64,000 bases of DNA from Protopterus annectens (taxonomy: Eukaryota; Chordata; Ceratodontiformes; Protopteridae): NCBI RefSeq assembly GCF_019279795.1, contig NC_056729.1, positions 1,869,658,557-1,869,722,556 on the forward strand, written 5' to 3'. The position numbers and the translations under genes are program-made. The notes beneath the pieces were generated by a model. That model searched no databases. It worked only from the letters and a program-made list of their open reading frames with translations, and was not told the origin of the DNA. Below, piece by piece: positions 57,106 through 64,000 of this stretch (position 1 is the stretch's first letter; every line of letters starts with the position of its first letter).

Positions 57106-58000
57106 CCACCAAAAAAACATAAATGAATGAACTAACAAAATAAATAAAACAAGCAAACAAGCAAATAAGTAAATGATTTCTAGCCCTTATGTTGAGGTAT
57201 CTCATAGCCCATTTTTTTTGCCTTTCTAAGAATTCTGTCTTGTTCAATAAAATCATAACATTTAAATATAAAATTCCTGTTAAAACTACCAGAGTTAAAA
57301 CAGATCAATGATGTGTGCCCTTTCTATGTTTGAGAGGTGGGCACTCTACTAATAGAACTTTTAATTCCTTTCTAATAAAAATAACAAGGTCTGTGTTTTG
57401 TACTTCCTGTAGCAGGACTATTATTCTCAAGCTGTTGTATCTAATCTGATTTTCCACATCATCTGTTTTGTTCTTAACACACTGAGAAATTCTTCAAAGT
57501 TCCCATAAATGCTCAGAATGTAAGTCTGGAATGGTCTGAATGTCGGTTATCACAACTTATTTCTGTTAAAAAATATTAAGTACTGTATCTGTGTTTTATT
57601 ATTAGCTGGAATGCATTTTTTTATATTTTATTTATTTTGTTATAGACTGCATGAATCTTGATAATTCATCAGTGTTGTTTCTCGTGAGTTTAATAAGTTC
57701 CATGGCATAAAAATTGCAGACACCATATGGCCAGGAAACAGAATTAAGATAAAGCTGATCAAATAGCCTCTGCTAGAAATCTATTGCCACTAAACATTTG
57801 TGATGGTCTGATAACTGTTTTAATGAAAAAAGAAAATGATTAAAAGTCAAATTACAAATGTGTTTCAAGTACAGAAGTAGCGGGCACAAATGTACGACTT
57901 TCTGTCAGTGAGTGTGCTAATGTGCAACCACTTTCATTGGCTTCTTGCATCAAAATGAGATAATTTTATATATATAACATTAAACATTAGAGCAAATGCA
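57106..58000. other. No gene or repeat recognised
   Basis: AT-rich unique-looking sequence. Confidence 0.4.
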
Positions 58001-58700
58001 ACTTCAGTATTTAATGTGATTCTCAGTTCTTACATAGCGCATGCATTTGTCTGGTATCCTGGATCTAGAGTATTCCATGGGAGCACTCTCTCTGGAGTTG
58101 TGATTTTTCCTTTCGAGACAATTCTTGATTCTGTGCAGATCATCTTGGAGGTACAACATTTGGAGCTGTACTCCCTTTGGAGCTGCACTACATTTGGAGC
58201 TGCACTACATTTTCTTATGTTAGCACTGATTTTGATAATTCTCGCAGCCCTTCCTCCTTGGCCTTCAATAAACTTGTTTTTGTAGATTCCTGTGGTTTTC
58301 TTTTACAGCTTTCCATCTTCCCGACAAATAACATAGGACTTGGACCTGGCTGCTTAACTAACAACTTCATCTTCAGGCTTCAAACGTTCCCATGGTTTGT
58401 GTATCATTACTTTGCCTCCTGCTTGCAAATGGCAGCCTTCTGCAGTTTCTGATATTTTTGTCTCTCCAGGTTTCTCACCAGTATTTCTTTTTGTACTTAT
58501 GCTTAGCCATCAGTATTATAGTTGAAGCAGGTAATTTGCTTTTCTGCCTTCTGGGTATTAATGATGGTGAAAGATCAAGATCCTACAATGGCATAGTCCA
58601 AAACTCTGAAGTGACAGTCCTCACGGCTATTCCTACAACTCATTCTCATGAGGTATCTCCACTTACTCACCCTCCTTGTCACTGAATGGAATTATTGCAA
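58001..58700. other. Unidentified repeat-like or pseudogene-like segment
   Basis: Composition is less AT-rich than the flanks. The minus strand reads charged, coding-like stretches (NLERQKYQKLQKAA, KQPGPSPMLFVGKMESC) between stops. An 18-bp unit, TTTGGAGCTGCACTACAT, is locally duplicated at 58171-58210. Origin unknown; a decayed retroelement ORF is my best guess. Confidence 0.3.
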
Positions 58701-59010
58701 CATGCTTGGATATTCACTTCTTCACAGATCCCTTAAATGTTGACTTTTTTTTTAATTTTGTGCCATGGACCATTGTGTATAATTATCTTGAGAATGTACA
58801 CCTTAATGAACCAATCATACATGTACTCATTGTGACTGACAGTTACTTTAGTATTACATAGAAACACATACTAGACCTTCTTCAAGTAATTCTTATTCTT
58901 TTGTTATCCTCTTGAATATGTTTGCTACATATAATTTCTTGACTGGTTTGCTTTTCAGTATCAGATCTTAGTTCTGTAAATTAAATAACTTCCTCTACAA
59001 TCTTAGATAA
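58701..59010. other. No gene recognised
   Basis: AT-rich sequence before the palindrome element. Confidence 0.4.
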
Positions 59011-59683
59011 ATATTATACAATGCCTACCCTAAAAATGTGCACGCTGATTGGCTAGCCCAACCAGCGTGCCCGGTAATTCCTCCTCAACGGAAAAGAGGT
59101 CGCCGGACTTTTTCCGTTAGTATACTCTTCGCTATGTTAAAAGAGTTTAACATAGCGACACAGTTAAAAAAGCAACGGAGATCTCCGTTTTTAAAGCCTT
59201 CTCGCATATGTTAAACCCTTTAACATAGTAAATATAACGGAGATCTTGCGATCTCCGTTGCTTTTAGTTCATGTTAAATGAGTTTAACATAGCGAAAAAA
59301 AGCAACGGAGATCTCCGTTGCTTATTTTAAAGCTGTCTCGCCATGTTAAACCCATTTAACATAGCGAGACAGTAAAGCAACGGAGAACTTATGCTCGCTG
59401 CTTTCCGTTGCCCACTGCGCTGGCATGTGCGCGCATCAGGCGTACATGAACAGAACACCAGACAGGGCAGGAAAGGCAGCAAAGAGGGCAATGCCATTAT
59501 TTAAGAAAAGTAATCATTTCTTTTCTTAATTAAGCATAAGAAAATAATAACACTTTAATAATAACTGGTAATAATGGGATTTACCCACGGTTGTCTTTGC
59601 TTTCCTTCGCCGGGACCAACCAAACCACGCCAAAATCCAGCATTACCCACACCCAGGCGTGGGTTATTGCTATATTATACAAT
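59011..59683. mobile_element. CpG-containing element built of alternating palindromes, flanked by 12-bp direct repeats
   Basis: ATATTATACAAT occurs at 59011-59022 and again at 59672-59683, and the composition changes sharply between them, so I read the interior as one inserted unit. Inside, 59041-59411 is a chain of short palindromes: one outer type (CACGCTG.TTGG...CCAA.CAGCGTG, 59041-59069), then type B (GCAACGGAGATCTCCGTTGC-like) at 59087, 59172, 59236, 59302 and 59377, alternating with type A (CTATGTTAAA...TTTAACATAG) at 59130, 59203, 59270 and 59335. No ORF. The right third (59412-59671) is non-palindromic. Class unknown. Confidence 0.6.
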
Positions 59684-60528
59684 ACATTTTTAAATATGCT
59701 TTGCAAAGGTTTATGATCTGTTTTCATCTGACTTCTTTAATATAGATATAGTCAGAGAATTTCTTACATCTTTACACTATTAATAGTTTATTTAGTATAT
59801 GAGTGTGTTTATTTTGCACTGCTATAAACATTCTTAATTCATAGGCTCCTACATCATTTTGAGTGGCACCTACTTAAACAGACTTGCTTGTTCACATCAT
59901 ACAATGTTAATGGTGGACCACTTATAACTAATTTCTTGAGTATATTAAAACTATTTTCCTTCATAGCTTCACTCCCAAGCTACGTAACTATCTAACAGCT
60001 ACCTGACAGACATAACTGTCTCAGAGATATTAGGTATCCCTTTATACAGGATACCGTATAATTCCTGTATTCTGTAATGCCTGTTTGTCTTCCAGATTTG
60101 CATTCATACCTACTAATCTGATGTTTTCTGTGTCAGGCTTCACTCTCTCTAACATTACAATATGATGTATTTCTGACTCATCTCTATTAGTTCACATTTG
60201 GTGTTCTTTAATTTGTAACTATGTTGTGTTAATATATTCAGCTGTTGTATCAGTCTCTTATCATGTTACTTTTTCTTTGATCTAATCTCACATTAACAGA
60301 TTATCAAATATGTTTACAATTACTTGTGCAACAATGCTTCTGGATACCTGCACAGATGAGAAAGCAGACAGAAGTCCAAAAAACTTGCACTTTCCAAATG
60401 GAAAGTTAAATATGCACAATTATGTGAATGTGGAAATTTCCTAATCATGTTTCTACCACAAACCACAATTTGTATCTAAAAAGAACTTAGCTTTTGTGTG
60501 ACGATGTAAGGAATTGCCAGCTATACCA
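59684..60528. other. No gene or repeat recognised
   Basis: AT-rich unique-looking sequence. Confidence 0.4.
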
Positions 60529-60628
60529 GGAAGAGTAGGTCAGTGGATGTGTAACATATGCCAGTCGAGCTAGCTGGAATTACATAAGGATTATATGTCA
60601 TTTATATATCAAACTGATTTGTATAGAT

Positions 60629-62565
60629 ATACTACTGTGTGTTCAAAGCTCAAAAAAGACCAGAGTCACATTTAACACTTTCTTTCCTTTACTTTCGGAA
60701 CTTCTTCAGAAATACCTCATTTTAAAATCAGACCATTTAAATATAGTCAAAGTGATGACATCACAGCATAATTAAAGCTTTAACCAAATAATTAAAGCAA
60801 CATTCCATTCAACTGTAAAAGACCCATGAAAAACTTCTGAATAACAAAAAAAAATGTATTTATTTATTTATTTATATTTGTTGACCGGGAGTGTCCGACT
60901 GGACGTAGGTCCATTTTCAGTGGAGGCTCGGGGAGAAAAGCTCCACAGTTAAAATAAACAGACAGTAGTTACATTGGATTACATAGCGATTAACAATTTA
61001 CATAGCAATTACTTACAACATATTTACAGATGAAGAACATAGTACATCAGTAGACAACTATAATCTTTACCTGTGAAGTACATAACAGACATTAACAAAT
61101 GTTACAATAAGAAGTTCCTGCTGTATAATAAGTACTAGGCTTATGAGCATCTGAGCTTGCTATAATCAAGGTAGTTAGTAGAGTGGAAAGAAAGGTAGTG
61201 GTTGGATGGGGTGGGTGATATTAGAGTGGGAGTTGCAAGGGCATAGCCAGCATGTTTTTAGGTGCGCTTTTAGTAAAGTTTTGAAGTGGGTGCATGATGG
61301 TATGGAGGTAATTGCGGGTGGGAGGGAGTTCCATAATTTGGCTATGGTGCAAGAGAATAGTGCTTCACCAGCAGAGTTATTGTCTTTAGTGATCTGCAAG
61401 TGATTTTTGTTGCTGGATCTTAGTGGTCTGGTGGTGCGAAAGAGTTGGAGTAGATTCTGGAGGGATGGGACATTTACTGGATGGTTTACTAGTTTATGGG
61501 CGAGTGAGAGTTGATACCATTGAATGAGGTGAGGGAGTTCAAGCCAGCCCAGTTCAGCAAGTGAGAGACAGTGGTGACTATGGTAGGATGCCCCTGTGGC
61601 AAATTTGGCAATTTTGTTGTAGCAGGTCTCTAGCTTGTTTAGATCGCATTGCCTTAGGTTGGTATATATTGGAGAGGCATAAAGTAGGGTGGAGATAAGG
61701 TGGGAATTTGCTATTGAAATCTTTGCTGCTTTGGTGAGAAGTTGCTTATTTCTGTATAATGCTCCTAGTTTTTTTGTGGACTTTTTTTATGGTCATGGAT
61801 ATGTGAATGTCAAATTTTAGTTTATTGTCTATTTCCACTCCTAGCAATTTGGTGTGTTCAGTAGGGTATATAGTGGTGTTGTCTTTTGCTGTGATGTTAA
61901 AGTGAGAGTTGTTTTGAGTATGTTTGGTGGGTTGGAAGATGAGTAGTTTAGTTTTGTTTGGGTTGAGTATTAATTGGGCATCGGATAACCAAGTTTCAAC
62001 AGAGGAAAAGGCTTCCTGTGTGACTTTTTGCAGTTTGGTTAGGGACTGGGCTGAGAAGATGATGGTTGAGTCATCTGCGTATTGTATGAGTGTGCCAAGT
62101 TTGGTGGCAGAGGCTAGATTATTGGTGAAAACAGAGAAGAGTAGGGGTCCAAGGATGGATCCTTGGGGAACCCCTATGGAGACAGGTAGTTGGGGAGATA
62201 TGTCATTCTGCCATACAATGGATTGTTGGCGGTCAGACAGGTAACTCTGAAACCAGTTGGTGAATGATTATGAGAAGGATAGGTTATTGAGGACAGAGAT
62301 AAGTTGTTTGTGTGGGACCATGTCAAATGCTTTAGATAGGTCTAGGAAAGTAGCAGAAGAGAGATAGCCATTGTTTTTATAAAAAAATATATACATAATA
62401 TATTCATTACTTTAAATATTTAAATGGTCTGATTTTAAAATGAGGTATTTCTGAAGAAGTTCCAAAAGTAAAGGAAAGAAAGCATTAAATCTGACTCTGG
62501 TCTTTTTTGAACTTTGAACACACAGTAGTATGTTTTTATTTGTTTGGTTAGTAATTCAGTTTAAA
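60629..62565 (+). mobile_element. Penelope-like terminal-repeat pair in inverted orientation, with an L2-like LINE inside
   Basis: The segments 60630-60743 and 62414-62530 are about 115-bp inverted repeats at roughly 95% identity (TACTACTGTGTGTTCAAAG on both outer ends). Each carries CTGAAGAAGTTCC ... GGAAAGAAAG, resembling a hammerhead core as in Penelope-like tails. A 35-bp A/T-rich tail follows the right repeat only. CTGATTTGTATAGAT (60614-60628) and TTGATTTGTATAGAT (62566-62580) look like a target-site duplication. A foldback DNA element is the alternative. Confidence 0.55.
60854..62385 (-). mobile_element. L2-like LINE, 5'-truncated, copy G3
   Basis: The minus strand reads FLDLSKAFDMVPHKQLISVL (62345-62285), IGVPQGSILGPLLFSVFTNN (about 62180-62120), LIQYADDSTIIFSAQSLTKL (about 62085-62030), LILNPNKTKLLIFQPTKHTQ, KLLGVEIDNKLKFD (about 61845), a frameshifted thumb, and AGEALFSCTIAKLWNSLPPA (61375-61315). 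The 3' UTR GGAGCTTTTCTCCCC (60930-60944) and a (TTTA)n run at 60854-60876 give the same end as copies G1 and F. It sits between the inverted Penelope-like repeats. Confidence 0.9.
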
Positions 62566-63604
62566 TTGATTTGTATAGATGCTTGTATTGAAAAGTGTAT
62601 TTGTAAAGCTGCTTGTGTCAAAAATGTATCAACAGTGGGTCCTGCTGAACAGAAACAAAATATACACACATGTAGTAACTGATTAAATGTATGTGTTGTA
62701 ACTGCTGAAATGAATATATTGTAACTGGAAGAGAGGAGGTTAATCGCAGTCCAGCTGCAGATAATTTTAAAAATGTTCTGAAATTAAATTACTGGGCCTA
62801 GGCCATAAAGACATTATCTCACAGTTATGAATGAAGCCAGAGACACAAAGTCTGTAAGAAGCCTGATTTGTTAGCCTCTGCAGGAACAGCAGAAGTGTTA
62901 AAATTGTTTTATAGCTTCTAGATGCTCAAGATATGTATTGTAACACATTTGTGCTAAATCATGTAGGCTTCTACTGAAGAGGGTAGTGTGGGAAACAGAA
63001 TCAGATGAATAGATGTGGTCATTTTGTAACCAACTCTGAAATAATGTTTAGATACTACAAACAGAAATCTCAAAGTAGTGAGTTTTGGAACCTGACAAAA
63101 AAAAAGACCAGTCACCTACTTTATCTTGCTTTGCACTAGTAAATGAACCAGGGAATAGTAATTCTTTAGATCAGTCAGGAAAATATAGTGAGATTAGTTA
63201 AGTACTGTTTTTCTGTATCTGTGTGAATCTACTCATCTGTGTTATTTAAATATTTCCTGTGAATGAAAACTGGTGTTTATTGAAAATAGATATTTAGTAT
63301 TTTTGCATTTTTTGTTATTTATTATTAAACATATTTAAACTTTTCATTGTGGCTGGTCCTTTAGAGAATATTTTATCCTTTGAGAGTACTTATATTTATT
63401 TGGTGACTCTGTGGCCACTCATGAAAAGCCTTACTGCATTGGCCAAACACTACCATTTGTATTAATATTAATTTCACTCAGTATAATTGAGTACCCTTGC
63501 AAGATCATTAGAGTAGCTGGCTTTGGAGTGTCTGATGGCAGTGTAACTATCTTATAGTCTGGGTAGAAGGGGGCATAGCTAGTAAATCTGTGCCCGCCTT
63601 TCTC

Positions 63605-63606
<2 letters not shown>

Positions 63607-63677
<71 letters not shown>
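63607..63677. repeat. (TG)n microsatellite
   Basis: About 70 bp of pure TG, at the same place in the host element as the TG repeat at 32,986. Confidence 0.97.
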
Positions 63678-63680
<3 letters not shown>

Positions 63681-64000
63681 ATCAAATCTCAAAGAGTGTG
63701 TGCACTAATTCCTTGGACAGGGACATGAATCACTGGTTTCACAGAGAGAGTGGTAAGTTGTCTGTAGACAACAGTGGTGCTAAACTATCACTGGAGTTTA
63801 TATGGTATCTTAGTGGATGGAAAGCAGGCCACTGCTAAGAGAGACACAGCCTCTGACATAACCATTGTGAAACCTGCAGTGGTTAGAGAAGAGCAGTACC
63901 TGCTTAGACAGTCCACTCCAGTCAGCTCTTTTGGAGGGATCCCATTCCAAATGCCTGTGTCTAGGGTTTTCTTTGACTGTGAGGGTGAAAAAGGGAGCAA

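Larger units (their letters stand above)
60529..64000 (+). mobile_element. LTR-like retroelement fossil, copy 2 (runs off the window)
   Basis: Same sequence as copy 1 (29438-33359), interrupted at 60629-62565 by a Penelope-like insertion. After the presumed terminal repeat, TTTGGTGACTCTGTGGCC near 63400 would suit a primer-binding site, followed by a leader with (TG)n. One open stretch near 63840-64000 faintly resembles an aspartic protease of Gypsy/retrovirus-type elements. It is broken. The family is uncertain, and the right end lies beyond the window. Confidence 0.4.

Noticed and set aside
59041-59411. CRISPR-like or rRNA/tRNA hairpin cluster
   Set aside because: Repeats are perfect palindromes of two alternating types with no spacers, and no tRNA or rRNA motif is present.

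Overview
The window looks like intergenic or intronic DNA from a vertebrate with a large, repeat-rich genome. It holds CR1, L2-like, RTE and Tx1/L1-like LINEs, Penelope-like elements, tRNA-derived SINEs (including fish-type V-SINE-like copies), long CA/TG and TA microsatellites, and one apparent host exon encoding half of an apple/PAN domain. I cannot name the species. A lungfish, amphibian or cartilaginous-fish-like genome fits, but that is inference. There is no bacterial-style gene organisation. Almost every long reading frame is a decayed LINE or a by-product of a tandem repeat.

Layout. 1-4 kb: a foldback element, then an AT-rich Tx1/L1-like LINE split by an L2-like LINE. 4-10 kb: old LINE/SINE scraps, a 78-bp minisatellite, two tail-to-tail CR1 ends with a Penelope-like tail between them, and a SINE whose B-box unit is amplified fourfold. 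10.7-22.2 kb: a Tx1/L1-like LINE split by about 9.3 kb of later insertions. These are an RTE LINE in head-to-head halves, a Penelope-like 3' end, and a near full-length CR1 that itself contains an inverted CR1 with a SINE in it. 22.9-26 kb: a cluster of foldback elements flanked by TA repeats. 26.48 kb: the apple-domain exon (minus strand). 28.4-35.5 kb: a second RTE LINE, interrupted by an LTR-like fossil that carries a CR1 copy. 35-37.5 kb: a SINE cluster. 38-39.2 kb: a 51-bp satellite. 40-47 kb: a V-SINE-like copy, a Tx1/L1-like LINE, a possible 24-nt microexon and the best-preserved CR1 copy. 47-53 kb: G/T-rich sequence, a foldback element with telomere-like repeats, and minisatellites. 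53-56.5 kb: the longest L2-like LINE. 59.0-59.7 kb: a CpG-containing element built from two alternating palindromes. 60.5-64 kb: a second copy of the LTR-like fossil, containing a Penelope-like inverted repeat that contains an L2-like LINE.

How the parts relate. A SINE family (six copies, all on the minus strand) shares its 3' tail with the local CR1 family, which points to CR1 as its retrotransposition partner. The three L2-like copies share a 3' stem-loop and an A/T-rich tail. Penelope-like tails repeat a hammerhead-ribozyme-like core. The signals I find least explained are the alternating palindrome array at 59,041-59,411 and the six foldback elements with a fixed GGGTCTA terminus, a shared core and interchangeable arms.
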